DNA from: Caccoplasma intestinavium
GTDB taxonomy: Bacteria > Bacteroidota > Bacteroidia > Bacteroidales > UBA11471
NCBI GenBank assembly: GCA_018715885.1
Contig: DVKT01000076.1
Span: 1-38,427, forward strand
Length of the DNA: 38,427 nucleotides
Reading direction: 5' to 3'
The notes under the pieces were generated by a model. It was not told where the DNA came from. It searched no databases and worked only from the letters and a program-made list of their open reading frames with translations. This document shows positions 1-8,765 of the stretch, in pieces (position 1 is the first letter of the stretch; each line of letters starts with the position of its first letter). Both the position numbers and the translations under genes were made by a program.

Positions 1-161
1 AAGCCGTCCGGAAAGACGTTACGGCCAAATGTTATGGTGGCGACATAAGCCGGAAACGCAAGTTGTTGGAAAAACAGAAAAAGGGCAAGAAGCGCATGAA
101 GCAAATTGGTTCGGTGGAGGTTCCCCAAAAAGCATTTTTGGCAGTGCTGAAACTCGATTGA
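1..161 (+). CDS. lepA: Elongation factor 4 (LepA), C-terminal end only
   Basis: This is the last 52 codons of an open frame entering from the left edge (codons from position 3, TGA at 159-161). The translated tail contains KCYGGDISRKRKLLEKQKKG followed by KKRMKQIGSVEVPQKAFLAVL, the highly conserved C-terminal domain of LepA/EF4. LepA is the ribosome-associated GTPase that back-translocates or remodels ribosomes. That basic tail is unique to the family and contacts the ribosome and tRNA. The GTPase domain lies outside the window. nhaA begins 57 bp downstream with no obvious terminator or promoter between, so read-through into nhaA is plausible. Confidence 0.95.
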   Translation, partial: AVRKDVTAKCYGGDISRKRKLLEKQKKGKKRMKQIGSVEVPQKAFLAVLKLD

Positions 162-218
162 TAGCTTATGCGGAACAAAAGTCTTTTTAACTTGTTTTAA
201 TCGGAAAAAAGATTTGGT

Positions 219-1568
219 ATGATAGATCGCATTTACGCTTTGCGCAAATCTCTGCATAATTATGCCAATGGCGGTTATGTGTTGATTGCCGTTACGGTAC
301 TGGCAATGGTTATTGCCAATAGTCCGTTGCAAACCCTTTATTTTTCATGGTGGGAACGGCCGGTATTGCTGCAAATCGGCGATTTTAATCTGTTTGAACA
401 TCACGGCCATGCCATGTCATTGATGCAGGTCATCAATGATGCGCTGATGGCTATTTTCTTTTTTTCCGTAGGATTGGAAATAAAGCGGGAGGTCTTGGTC
501 GGAGAGCTATCCTCTTTAAGAAAAGCTCTTTTGCCGGTCATTGCAGCCGTAGGGGGAATCGTATTGCCCATAACGATTTATCGTTTGTTATCGTCTGACG
601 CGGCAATATTGCAGGGTAGTGCAATTCCTATGGCGACCGACATTGCTTTTTCGTTGGGAATATTAAGCATGTTCGGAAAAAGAGTTCCGATAGGATTGAA
701 AATATTTTTGGCGACTTTGGCCATTGCCGATGATATAGGCGGTATATTGGTTATCGCATTGTTTTATACCGAACAGTTATCGATTTTATGGCTTGTATAT
801 TCGGCATTGGTATTGGGCGTGCTTTTATTGGGATCGCGTTTGCATATCCATAGTAAACTGTTTTATGTGGTCGGTGGCGTTACCGTATGGTATTTTTTCT
901 TGCACTCCGGTATACATCCTACGATAGCGGGTGTATTGGTCGCTTTTTGCGTACCGGCGCATCCGGTAATGGATACGCGACGTTTCATCGATGAAATATG
1001 TGAAGCTGTGAGGGACTTTCCCCAGATGAAGCAGATCAAACGCGGTGAAACATATATTCTTTCGCCCGAACAGTTGAATGCATTGAAGTCTGTCGAGTCG
1101 GCATCGGATAAGGTGATAAGCCCTTTACAAGACTTGGAAGACACATTGCACCCGCTTATCAATTATTTGATCATACCGTTGTTTGCCTTTGCCAATGCCG
1201 GCATTTCATTGTCCGACATTACATTTTTATCTTTGTTTCAGGGAATAAGTTTGTCGATATGGGTGGCTTTGGTGGCCGGAAAGTTTATCGGAATCATGCT
1301 GTTTTCTTATCTTCCTGTCGTATTCGGCTGGGCGAAAAAGCCCGATGTTGTAACATGGCCTATGATAGCCGGCGTTTCGGCTTTGGGAGGAATTGGATTT
1401 ACGGTTTCGTTATTTATTGCCAATCTTTCTTTCCCGCTTGATAGCGCAACGAATGTGCTGTTATTGAATCAGGCGAAACTCGGTATTTTGGTCGGTTCTT
1501 TGTTGTCGGGTGTAATCGGGTATTTTATTCTATCCTCGACTTTGCCTAAAAAGCCTGTCAACGAGTAA
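219..1568 (+). CDS. nhaA: Na+/H+ antiporter NhaA
   Basis: Inner-membrane antiporter that expels Na+ (or Li+) in exchange for protons, for pH and sodium homeostasis. The 449-residue protein is almost entirely hydrophobic helices. It carries the family signature LAIADDIGGILVIALFYT, with the adjacent aspartates D171 and D172 matching the E. coli ion-binding pair D163/D164. The N-terminal HAMSLMQVINDALMAIFFF-type segment and FSVGLEIKRE are also typical. It is about 60 residues longer than E. coli NhaA (388 aa). Most of the excess is a hydrophilic loop at about residues 255-305 containing an RRFIDEICEAV stretch and a Ser/Glu-rich section, which is common in Bacteroidales versions. The ATG at 219 is the only start giving a full N-terminal amphipathic helix. 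It lies 57 bp after lepA on the same strand. Confidence 0.95.
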   Translation: MIDRIYALRKSLHNYANGGYVLIAVTVLAMVIANSPLQTLYFSWWERPVLLQIGDFNLFEHHGHAMSLMQVINDALMAIFFFSVGLEIKREVLVGELSSLRKALLPVIAAVGGIVLPITIYRLLSSDAAILQGSAIPMATDIAFSLGILSMFGKRVPIGLKIFLATLAIADDIGGILVIALFYTEQLSILWLVYSALVLGVLLLGSRLHIHSKLFYVVGGVTVWYFFLHSGIHPTIAGVLVAFCVPAHPVMDTRRFIDEICEAVRDFPQMKQIKRGETYILSPEQLNALKSVESASDKVISPLQDLEDTLHPLINYLIIPLFAFANAGISLSDITFLSLFQGISLSIWVALVAGKFIGIMLFSYLPVVFGWAKKPDVVTWPMIAGVSALGGIGFTVSLFIANLSFPLDSATNVLLLNQAKLGILVGSLLSGVIGYFILSSTLPKKPVNE

Positions 1569-1612
1569 ACAAATTTCTGGTAATGGGTGTTTTCCTTTGA
1601 AAAATACCTGTT

Positions 1613-2548
1613 ATGATTCTTATTACCGATATCATCAGTTCCCCGGTGGGACATGCGTTATTGCAGTTGCTCTTGTCTCAAAAAGAGCACGAACCGGTGC
1701 GGGTGATGGTAACTCCTTACGACAGATTGAGCCATGAAGACGGCTTTGAACCGGTTGTCTCTTCTTTTTATGATTTGCCTTCGCTTGATAGAGCGTTGAA
1801 AGGGGTGGATACGTTATTGATATCTACTTTCAATTTGTTTACTGACTGCCGTTGCGGATACTTGAACTTGTTACATGAGGCTGTTGCAGAAGGGGTAAAA
1901 AGGATTATATTCATCAGTTCAGCAGGTCGGGGCGATTCGGTCTCCCTTCCTATGCAAGAGAATCGGGAAACAGAGATGCATATACAGCAGAGCGGCATAC
2001 CCTATGCTGTTTTCAGGGTGAATATACTGATGGAAAATCTTCCGTTTTTCATAGGGACGGAACAGGGGACGGGTATTTATTATCCTGCGGGGAACGGGCG
2101 CGTTGGGTTTGTATCGGTACACGATGTGGCCGAAGCGATACTCCCTTTTGTAACCGGTCGTTTTGGGGTAGAAAATAGAGCTTATACCTTGAGTCATGAA
2201 ATTACCTATTCCTTCGATGATATAGCGGCAAAACTCTCTCAATATTATTCCGGTCGGGTGAAATACGAGTCGGTCGATTTGGCGTTTTACAGAAAGACGC
2301 TTTTACAAATGGATATTCCCGAAGATACGGTCGACCGTCTTTGTTCCGTGGCGAAAGCCATATCTTTGAATTGTTACGATTTGAGCGATTATACATTGAA
2401 AAGATTGCTCGGCCGTCATGCCGAACAAGAGCAGTTGCGGCAACGCATACGTCGCTGGTTTTCTCAAAAAGAGAGCGGGCCTTTCTTATTCGGTTCTCAG
2501 TTGACGATGCTTTCGGATTATTTACACGGAATGTATCGCCATTTATAA
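1613..2548 (+). CDS. NmrA-like / atypical SDR NAD(P)-binding protein
   Basis: A 311-residue protein with a Rossmann-like N-terminus and the layout of NmrA/QOR2-type atypical short-chain dehydrogenases. It has MILITDIISSPVGHALLQLL, then DLPSLDRALKGVDTLLIST, IIFISSAG, a PYAVFRVNILMENL segment (the family's 'thilRpg.f.en' position), GRVGFVSVHDVAEA and a C-terminal helical part. Relatives sense the NAD(P) redox ratio or reduce quinones. The usual glycine-rich loop (GxxGxxG) is poorly kept: only one glycine remains in SSPVGHA, so cofactor affinity may be altered. It starts 44 bp after nhaA, so it may be in the same transcript. Its stop codon overlaps the stop of the convergent PAP2 gene. The substrate is unknown. 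Confidence 0.8.
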   Translation: MILITDIISSPVGHALLQLLLSQKEHEPVRVMVTPYDRLSHEDGFEPVVSSFYDLPSLDRALKGVDTLLISTFNLFTDCRCGYLNLLHEAVAEGVKRIIFISSAGRGDSVSLPMQENRETEMHIQQSGIPYAVFRVNILMENLPFFIGTEQGTGIYYPAGNGRVGFVSVHDVAEAILPFVTGRFGVENRAYTLSHEITYSFDDIAAKLSQYYSGRVKYESVDLAFYRKTLLQMDIPEDTVDRLCSVAKAISLNCYDLSDYTLKRLLGRHAEQEQLRQRIRRWFSQKESGPFLFGSQLTMLSDYLHGMYRHL

Positions 2549-3964
2549 AAGAATATTGACCGATGCACCTAAGGTAAACGAAGAAAGATTTTTATTTACG
2601 CTTGTTATGACGTTCGGTTTGTCTGCGAAATAGTAGCGATACCGGGCTGGAGTAAGAGTGTAATCGAAAAAGAAACGGAATCCCATTTTCAGCTTGGCCC
2701 AATAGGAGATGCTGAGACCGGTTTGGAAGTCGGGTGCGTGCATCTCTTTCAGTTTCAGGAACGGAATAGTCGTTTCTCCTTCATCTTCGGATAAGTATAA
2801 TGTTTGCGCATCGGAAAAAGAATAGCCTGCCAGCAGTTTGCTACCTATCGACCATCGGTAAGTCAATGCGCAATCGAAGTAGGCTCCGACAGAGGCCGAT
2901 ACGAAATCTATACCGTCTTCCACCACAGCCGTCTTCCGTCCCGGGAGGTAGGAGGCAAAAGAGTCGTTCATTTGCAACTGTGCCGGGACATGGCTGGCAA
3001 TGACTTGTCCGCCTATACCTACGTAATTATTGATAAACCATGCCCCTTCGATACCCGAGCTGGCTCCGGCCGAGGTATGGAATACCAATTCGTCCGACAA
3101 GCGTATCTCTCTCGGCATGAACATATATCCGGTATATAATCCGAGAAACGAGGGAGTCCGGTCGGGAAAACGCAGATCATAGTCATATTCTTTCCATTGT
3201 ATTCCTTTATCTTTGAAAATCAGCCCCGTGATCCAATACCCCAGCTCCGTCGAGATGATACCGATACCCGCCCCGGCCAGAACATCGGAAATCCAGTGCC
3301 GATTGTTGAGCAGTCGGGAATAGGCGGTTGCCGTAGCGATGGTATAGCCCGCTACGCTGTACCACGGACTGCGTATGCCGTATTCCTTGTGGAACATGGT
3401 GGCTGCCATGAATGCCGTGGCCGTGTGTCCCGATGGGAAAGAGTTGTGGCTGCCCGAATTAGGTCGTTGCGATTTGGCCGTATATTTGATACCGTTTACA
3501 AGGGTTGCCATGATCGCGACGGAGAAAGCGTCGGCGGTAATCATGCGTCCCCACGAACTGCGGCTTTTTACCCCGCCTATTTTCAGCCCGAGCATAAGGA
3601 CCGCCGGAGCATATTGCAGGTAATCGTCGTATTTATGGCGGAAGTTGGGAACATAGGCGTTACGCAGGTCGTTGACAGGCTGTTTGGCCCATTCCACGGC
3701 TATGCCGCTCAGTATAAGCGGAACCGAGACCGATGTCATTTTGAACCACTCTTTCGAGGTGAGTTTGTCGAGCCTCTTCTGTCTTTCGCCGCAGAATAAG
3801 GGGCGGGAATAGGACTTGTCGGCATTTATGGAGAGAGCGGCCGGGGAGAGTAGTACCCGGTTTGTCGTATCTGTTTTTTCGAATGCGGCAGCCGGTTGTA
3901 TGTTTACGGCCGAGATGATTCCTATAATGGAAAGCAGAAAAATCTGTTTATGGAACTTGTGCAT
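2543..3964 (-). CDS. PAP2-family phosphatase with C-terminal outer-membrane-barrel-like domain
   Basis: The 473-residue protein begins with a signal peptide (about residues 1-28, ending AAAF). It carries the three PAP2 acid-phosphatase motifs: K160-x6-R167-P168, P177-S-G-H180, and S216-R217-x5-H223-x3-D227. These act on lipid or isoprenoid phosphates (lipid A, undecaprenyl-PP, phosphatidate). After about residue 265 the sequence changes to alternating hydrophobic/aromatic strands (LGLYTGYMF, TSAGASSGIEGAWF, LGASVNILL at the C-terminus), consistent with a small beta-barrel or OmpA-like porin fold. The family normally lacks this part (typical PAP2 about 200-280 aa). The ATG at 3964 is chosen for the signal peptide. 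The gene is convergent with the NmrA-like gene, with 6 bp overlap at the stops. A TTCCTTTG element (3991-3984), one mismatch from the -7 consensus, lies just upstream. The substrate is not deducible. Confidence 0.85.
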   Translation of the reverse strand: MHKFHKQIFLLSIIGIISAVNIQPAAAFEKTDTTNRVLLSPAALSINADKSYSRPLFCGERQKRLDKLTSKEWFKMTSVSVPLILSGIAVEWAKQPVNDLRNAYVPNFRHKYDDYLQYAPAVLMLGLKIGGVKSRSSWGRMITADAFSVAIMATLVNGIKYTAKSQRPNSGSHNSFPSGHTATAFMAATMFHKEYGIRSPWYSVAGYTIATATAYSRLLNNRHWISDVLAGAGIGIISTELGYWITGLIFKDKGIQWKEYDYDLRFPDRTPSFLGLYTGYMFMPREIRLSDELVFHTSAGASSGIEGAWFINNYVGIGGQVIASHVPAQLQMNDSFASYLPGRKTAVVEDGIDFVSASVGAYFDCALTYRWSIGSKLLAGYSFSDAQTLYLSEDEGETTIPFLKLKEMHAPDFQTGLSISYWAKLKMGFRFFFDYTLTPARYRYYFADKPNVITSVNKNLSSFTLGASVNILL

Positions 3965-4065
3965 GGATAAAAGATATTTTCTGCAAAGGAAAGAATTTTT
4001 GCCGAAAAAAGGATAATTTATGGTGAACGAAAAAACGGATTATTTGTTTATAGAAAACAGAAGGG

Positions 4066-4124
4066 CAGATATAGAGATTTCTTTTTTGTGTTTTGTATTT
4101 TCTCAATCGCGGTCTCTATATCTG
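4066..4124 (-). terminator. Inverted repeat at the 3' end of miaA, possible terminator
   Basis: Perfect 12-bp arms (cagatatagaga at 4066-4077 and its complement at 4113-4124) flank a loop of about 35 nt. On the minus strand the arm starts across the miaA stop codon, and a moderately T-rich stretch follows the second arm. The large loop makes it weaker than a canonical terminator. Confidence 0.45.
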
Positions 4125-5030
4125 TTCTTTTATTTTTTTCGTAATCTGTTTACACAATAATTCAAAAGGAAGAGTTCCGTCGACCCAGTGTATGGTGAAT
4201 CCTCGGCGTTCCATACCCCTGAACCAAGTCATTTGCCGTTTGGCGAATTGATGAATGGCGATTTCGAGGCGAGAGAACATTTCATTGTAAGAGTAATCGC
4301 CTCGAATGTATTCGGTCAGGTATTTATATTCCAGTCCATAGTAAATCAGGTCTTCTGCCGCAATTCCCTCGTCGAGGAGAGCTTTCACCTCTTCGACCAT
4401 ACCGTTTTCGAGACGGGCTTTAAGGCGGTCCGAAATACGTTTACGACGCAGTTCCCGATCTATGTCTATACCTATTATATAACTTTCGAGCGGAGTATCC
4501 CTGCGTTTTTCCGGCGGCATGTTTTTGTAGTATTCCCCTATTTCTATGGCTCGGATAGCCCGTTTACAAGTATCCACGTCGGTTTTGTTATGTAGGGTTT
4601 TGTAGGTTTTTAGAATCTCTTCCAGTTCGGCCAGCGACTTCCCGGCCAACGATTCGCGCAGAGCTTTGTTTTCGGGGACGAGCGGCATGCAGTAGCCTTT
4701 CAGTACGGTTTCGATATACAATCCCGTTCCGCCGCATAGGAGAGGGATGTTTCCCCTTCGACGTATCTCGTCGAAGGCGGTATTGAAGTCGCGCTGATAT
4801 TCGTAGAGGTTGTATTTATAGCCCGGTTCGCATATATCTATCAAGTGGTACGGTATCTGTCGTCCCATTACCGTATATTCATTCAGGTCTTTTCCCGTAC
4901 CTATATCCATGCGTCGGTATATCTGTCGGGAGTCGGCGCTGATGATTTCGGTATGCAGAGCGTCGGCGAGCAGTACACCCAGAGCCGTTTTTCCCGATGC
5001 CGTAGGGCCTAATAAAGTGATGATGTCCAT
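4116..5030 (-). CDS. miaA: tRNA dimethylallyltransferase MiaA
   Basis: Transfers dimethylallyl from DMAPP to N6 of A37 in tRNAs reading UNN codons, which improves decoding and frame maintenance; it acts in the cytoplasm. The N-terminus MDIITLLGPTASGKTALG holds the P-loop (residues 8-15). ISADSRQIYRRMDIGTGK is the conserved substrate-channel motif, LLCGGTGLYIETVLKG matches the family, and DVDTCKRAIRAIE plus the C-terminal KRQMTWFRG complete the domain order. The length of 304 aa agrees with the bacterial family (about 300-316). The start at 5030 is set by the P-loop lying eight residues in. A perfect Bacteroidetes -7 element lies 35 bp upstream. The next gene on the same strand, the PAP2 gene, appears to be a separate unit. 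Confidence 0.97.
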   Translation of the reverse strand: MDIITLLGPTASGKTALGVLLADALHTEIISADSRQIYRRMDIGTGKDLNEYTVMGRQIPYHLIDICEPGYKYNLYEYQRDFNTAFDEIRRRGNIPLLCGGTGLYIETVLKGYCMPLVPENKALRESLAGKSLAELEEILKTYKTLHNKTDVDTCKRAIRAIEIGEYYKNMPPEKRRDTPLESYIIGIDIDRELRRKRISDRLKARLENGMVEEVKALLDEGIAAEDLIYYGLEYKYLTEYIRGDYSYNEMFSRLEIAIHQFAKRQMTWFRGMERRGFTIHWVDGTLPFELLCKQITKKIKEQI

Positions 5031-5064
5031 GAAGTTATATGCAAGATTCGGTTCCTGTTTGTTG

Positions 5065-5072
5065 CAAAGATA
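5065..5072 (-). promoter_or_regulatory. miaA promoter, -7 element
   Basis: Read on the minus strand this is TATCTTTG, a perfect match to the Bacteroidetes -7 consensus TAnnTTTG, followed by GC. It ends 34 bp before the miaA ATG. No clear TTTG -33 element is seen at the expected spacing. Confidence 0.6.
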
Positions 5073-5367
5073 CGTAAAAGGAGAAAGAAAATCTATCTTT
5101 TCACGAGGGAATGTCGACTGTTTGGGTTTATTGTTTGCAAATATATTGCATATTATTTCATAAAAATCCTATTATTGGATATTAAAAATGCGATATGTAG
5201 AAATAAAAATGAAAAAAAATCCTGCGGAAAAAATCTTTTTGAAATGATATATATATGACTGAATAAAAAGCAGATAACATTTATCTTATTGGTCTGACAA
5301 AATGATACTGCTTGTGAAGAATGAAATAAAAAACGTAATATTGTTTTTTATTTTACTGTCTTTATTA

Positions 5368-5375
5368 TAACTTTG
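5368..5375 (+). promoter_or_regulatory. susC-operon promoter, -7 element
   Basis: TAACTTTG followed by C matches the Bacteroidetes TAnnTTTG consensus. A T-rich stretch with TTG at 5341-5343 lies upstream, but its spacing to the -7 element (24 bp) is longer than usual. Transcription would start near 5382, giving a leader of about 60 nt before the ATG at 5442. This also excludes use of a far-upstream start. Confidence 0.55.
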
Positions 5376-5441
5376 CGAGCATTAAGACACCAAAAGTTTA
5401 CCTAAAATATTACCCTTTTAAAGGTAATTGTGCCAAGTGCT

Positions 5442-8400
5442 ATGAGAAAATATTTACAACTGTTAAGTATTGTTGTTTTGCTTTTGTCTTCTTCTCAGGT
5501 AATGGCTCAAAAAGTAAGAGTCGTTACAGGGCACGTTTATGACCCGGGAAAAGAAGCATTGGTCGGTGTAACGGTAGCGGTGAAAGGTTCTACGTCGGGT
5601 GGAGCCATTACCGACGAAAACGGCCGTTATATGATTCTTGTCCCCAATGAAAACGGGACGGTTATTGTTTTTTCTTCGATCGGTTTCGAGAAAAAAGAGG
5701 TAGCGGTCGGAGACAAAAAAGTCATAGATGTAACGATGACCGAGAAGAGTGCTTATCTCGACGAGGTGGTGGTAACCGGTTATCAGAATGTCAATCGGCG
5801 GGAATTGGCGAGTGCCGTTTCCCAGATAGAGATGGACGAAATAAAATTGTCCGATAAATTTTCCATCGATCAGATGTTGGCTGGTCAGGTTGCTGGTATG
5901 TCGGTAACGACGACCGGTGGCGGCCCGAGTGCCACGCCGAAAATCCGTATTCGTGGAACCTCTTCTTTATATGGGAATACGGCGCCTTTGTGGGTACTCG
6001 ACGGGATTATTCTCGACGACAACAGTGTCAACTGGGACGCGAGCGGTAACCTCGATCCTTTGGCCGAAGATGCCCAGTACCTTGTCGGTAATGCGATTGC
6101 GGGGGTCAATCCCAATGACATCGAGAGTATTACCGTGCTGAAAGACGCTTCGGCAACGGCCATATACGGTGTGCAGGCAGCCAATGGCGTTATCGTCGTT
6201 ACAACCAAGAAAGGACGTAACGGCCCTGCACAGGTTACATACAATGGATCGGTTTCGATCAACCAACGGGAAAATTATCGTCGTCTTTATTTGATGGACG
6301 CCGGTGAGCGGGTGCAACTCTCGAAAGATTTGCTCGATTCGCGACTTTCTTATACCCGGAAAGATTTCAATCTCGGCTATGAGATGTTGAAGGCTCAGTA
6401 TGATGCCAAGAAATTGACGCGATCGCAATTCGATGCGGCTGTAACCGAGATGATCGACCGTAATACCGATTGGTTCGATCTGCTTTTCCGTAATGCCGTA
6501 ACGCAAAATCACACGCTCAGTCTTTCGGGCGGAAACGAAAGCACCACCTATTATTCCTCCGTCGGAGCCTCCATCTCTCAGGGTACGGCGCGGGAAGAGG
6601 TGTCTAAACGTTATACGGCGACTTTGAAAGTCAATTCGTGGATAAGCCCGAAAGTATATATCGGCTTTCAGTTGAATGGTTCCATTACCGATAATCAGGG
6701 ATATCACAGCAGTTTCAATCCCGACTCCTATGCCCGGGAAACAGCACGTACCATACCTGCCTATAATGCCGATGGTTCGCTTTTCTTCTACCGTCCGTAT
6801 GAATCTTTTTCAACAAGTAATATGGCCAATCAGACTTATGCTTTCAATGCTTTGCATGAGTCGCAGACCACAGGTAATTATGCCGACCTTGCCAGCTTGA
6901 CCGGTTTGATGAATTTCGTGTGGAAAATTTACGACGGTTTGCGTTATGAAATGACCGGGTCGTATGTATATAATGCAACGAAAACGACGACATGGGCACA
7001 GGAAGATTCTTATTATGTAAATCAACTTCGCGGATATGTTTTTGATGAATTGGAGTTCGGTAGTTCTTTTTGGAACGAAAGCGTTATACCGCAAGGGGGT
7101 GTCTTGTCGAAGAGTGAGGCAACCAAAACGACTCTCGATATACGGAATACATTGAGTTATTCCAAAGATTTCAAAGGTCATTTGGTGAGCGCGTTGGCTA
7201 CCTCTGAAATCCGCAGTGTGATTACCGATGGTTTTTCAGGTACACACTACGGTTGGATGCCCGAGCGCGGGCAGGTTATATCTCCCTCTTATACCGATGC
7301 CTATATTGTCGATTTGAAAAACGGCGCTTTCACCCCTGTGATAACAGACAACCGAGCCAATACGGTTTCTTGGATTTTCTCAGGTATTTATTCCTATAAA
7401 GATAAGTACACGTTGAATGCCAATGTGCGTATGGATGGCAGCAACCAGTTCGGTGAGAACCCTAAGTACCGTTTCCTGCCCATTTGGTCCGTAGCCGGTA
7501 AATATGCGTTGACCAACGAAGCCTTTATGAAACCTTATGAAGATTGGCTTTCCTATTTGGCTTTGCGCCTCTCTTATGGTATACAGGGAAATGTCGATAA
7601 AGGTACATCGCCCGATTTGGTGATGCAGATAGGTTCTATCGATTCCAATACAGGTATGGCTACATCGACCGTTGCTTATTGGCCGAATGAAGACTTGCGT
7701 TGGGAGAAAACAACGCAGTACAATGTCGGTTTGGACTTTTCTTTCCTGTTGGACCGTATCACGGCGACGGTCGATTTTTACAAGAAGGTGGGTACCGACA
7801 TGATCGTCAATAAAACCATTTCGGCGGTAAACGGATATACCATTCGGAAGATCAATGGTGGTAATGTCAACAACAGCGGTGTGGAATTGGCGGTAAAATT
7901 TACGCCGTTACAGACAAAGGATATGCGTTTGGTTATCGGCTTTGTACACTCGTATAACAAAAACGAACTCATCAAGGCCAATGACGAGACGAACAACACG
8001 CGAGAGAATATGTTGTCGGGATCGGCTTTGATCGAGGGAGAGGCTTTGGGTACGATTTATTCTTATCCGTTTGCTGGTCTTGACCATGAAACGGGATTGC
8101 CGGTTTTTTATGATAAAAAAGGTAATACGTCGGCTACGTGGTTGAGTAAAACCTATAAAAATTACACCCTTTATGAAGATGAGATAGAACTTGTGAAGTC
8201 GGGAGTGGTTTCTCCTCCTCATACGGGAGGTATCAATCTCGAATACCGATGGAAAGAGTGGATTCTCCGCGGCTCGTTCACCTATTCGCTGGGAGCGGTC
8301 AATCGTTTGCCGTTTATCTACGGCGATTACGATTCGGTGTTCGACCCCGAGAAGAATGTAACACGGGAAATTCTGAATCGTTGGCGGGAACCCGGTGATG

Positions 8401-8753
8401 AATTGCATACCAATATACCGGCGCTTTACGACGACAATACCTATACCAATTTGGGGGTACGTCCTATGAGAGCCAATGTCGATCATATCTATGGCACGTC
8501 GATGTACGACTACTCGACGGCGCGGGTATGTTCTACCAACAATTTGCGTTTGCGCAGCTTGTCGCTCTCGTATATCTTCAACAAAAAGATGCTCAAGAAA
8601 ATGCACTTGTCCAACTTCCAGATTTCGGCGCAAGCTAATAACCTCTTTATTATTGCCGATAAACGTTGGCACGGCTTCGACCCCGAGCAAGGTAGTTCTG
8701 CCAACTCGTCGATACCGCGTACCTATTCGCTTTCGGTAACGATCGGTTTTTAA
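5442..8753 (+). CDS. SusC/RagA-type TonB-linked outer-membrane receptor
   Basis: A 22-stranded-barrel transporter that imports a ligand delivered by its SusD partner, energised by TonB-ExbBD. The 1103-residue product has a signal peptide (MRKYLQLL...SSSQVMAQ, cleavage about residue 23). A carboxypeptidase-D-like regulatory domain follows (about 27-105, with VTVAVKGSTSGGAITDENGRY). Next come the SusC signature LDEVVVTGY, the plug (IRGTSSLYGNTAPLWVLDGIILDD...NPNDIESITVLKDASATAIYG) and a long barrel ending in the C-terminal phenylalanine typical of such proteins. I chose the ATG at 5442 over the in-frame GTG at 5430 because it starts exactly at the signal peptide. The gene is 12 bp ahead of the susD-like gene and clearly in one operon. 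The ligand is unknown. No glycoside hydrolase is nearby, so a glycan is not implied. Confidence 0.95.
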   Translation: MRKYLQLLSIVVLLLSSSQVMAQKVRVVTGHVYDPGKEALVGVTVAVKGSTSGGAITDENGRYMILVPNENGTVIVFSSIGFEKKEVAVGDKKVIDVTMTEKSAYLDEVVVTGYQNVNRRELASAVSQIEMDEIKLSDKFSIDQMLAGQVAGMSVTTTGGGPSATPKIRIRGTSSLYGNTAPLWVLDGIILDDNSVNWDASGNLDPLAEDAQYLVGNAIAGVNPNDIESITVLKDASATAIYGVQAANGVIVVTTKKGRNGPAQVTYNGSVSINQRENYRRLYLMDAGERVQLSKDLLDSRLSYTRKDFNLGYEMLKAQYDAKKLTRSQFDAAVTEMIDRNTDWFDLLFRNAVTQNHTLSLSGGNESTTYYSSVGASISQGTAREEVSKRYTATLKVNSWISPKVYIGFQLNGSITDNQGYHSSFNPDSYARETARTIPAYNADGSLFFYRPYESFSTSNMANQTYAFNALHESQTTGNYADLASLTGLMNFVWKIYDGLRYEMTGSYVYNATKTTTWAQEDSYYVNQLRGYVFDELEFGSSFWNESVIPQGGVLSKSEATKTTLDIRNTLSYSKDFKGHLVSALATSEIRSVITDGFSGTHYGWMPERGQVISPSYTDAYIVDLKNGAFTPVITDNRANTVSWIFSGIYSYKDKYTLNANVRMDGSNQFGENPKYRFLPIWSVAGKYALTNEAFMKPYEDWLSYLALRLSYGIQGNVDKGTSPDLVMQIGSIDSNTGMATSTVAYWPNEDLRWEKTTQYNVGLDFSFLLDRITATVDFYKKVGTDMIVNKTISAVNGYTIRKINGGNVNNSGVELAVKFTPLQTKDMRLVIGFVHSYNKNELIKANDETNNTRENMLSGSALIEGEALGTIYSYPFAGLDHETGLPVFYDKKGNTSATWLSKTYKNYTLYEDEIELVKSGVVSPPHTGGINLEYRWKEWILRGSFTYSLGAVNRLPFIYGDYDSVFDPEKNVTREILNRWREPGDELHTNIPALYDDNTYTNLGVRPMRANVDHIYGTSMYDYSTARVCSTNNLRLRSLSLSYIFNKKMLKKMHLSNFQISAQANNLFIIADKRWHGFDPEQGSSANSSIPRTYSLSVTIGF

Positions 8754-8765
8754 CCTGATATAAAA

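Larger units (their letters stand above)
5031..5441. other. AT-rich intergenic region between divergent miaA and susC
   Basis: About 410 bp with no credible gene. It carries the miaA promoter at the left and the susC promoter at the right. Between them (about 5160-5340) the DNA is very A/T-rich with runs of A. Just before susC is a small hairpin (ATTACC at 5409-5414 with GGTAAT at 5423-5428) in the 5' leader. No sigma/anti-sigma pair, hybrid two-component gene or SusR-type regulator is present. Confidence 0.6.

Noticed and set aside
5430..5441. GTG at 5430 as start of the SusC-like receptor
   Set aside because: It adds only four residues before the natural signal peptide, which begins exactly at the ATG at 5442.
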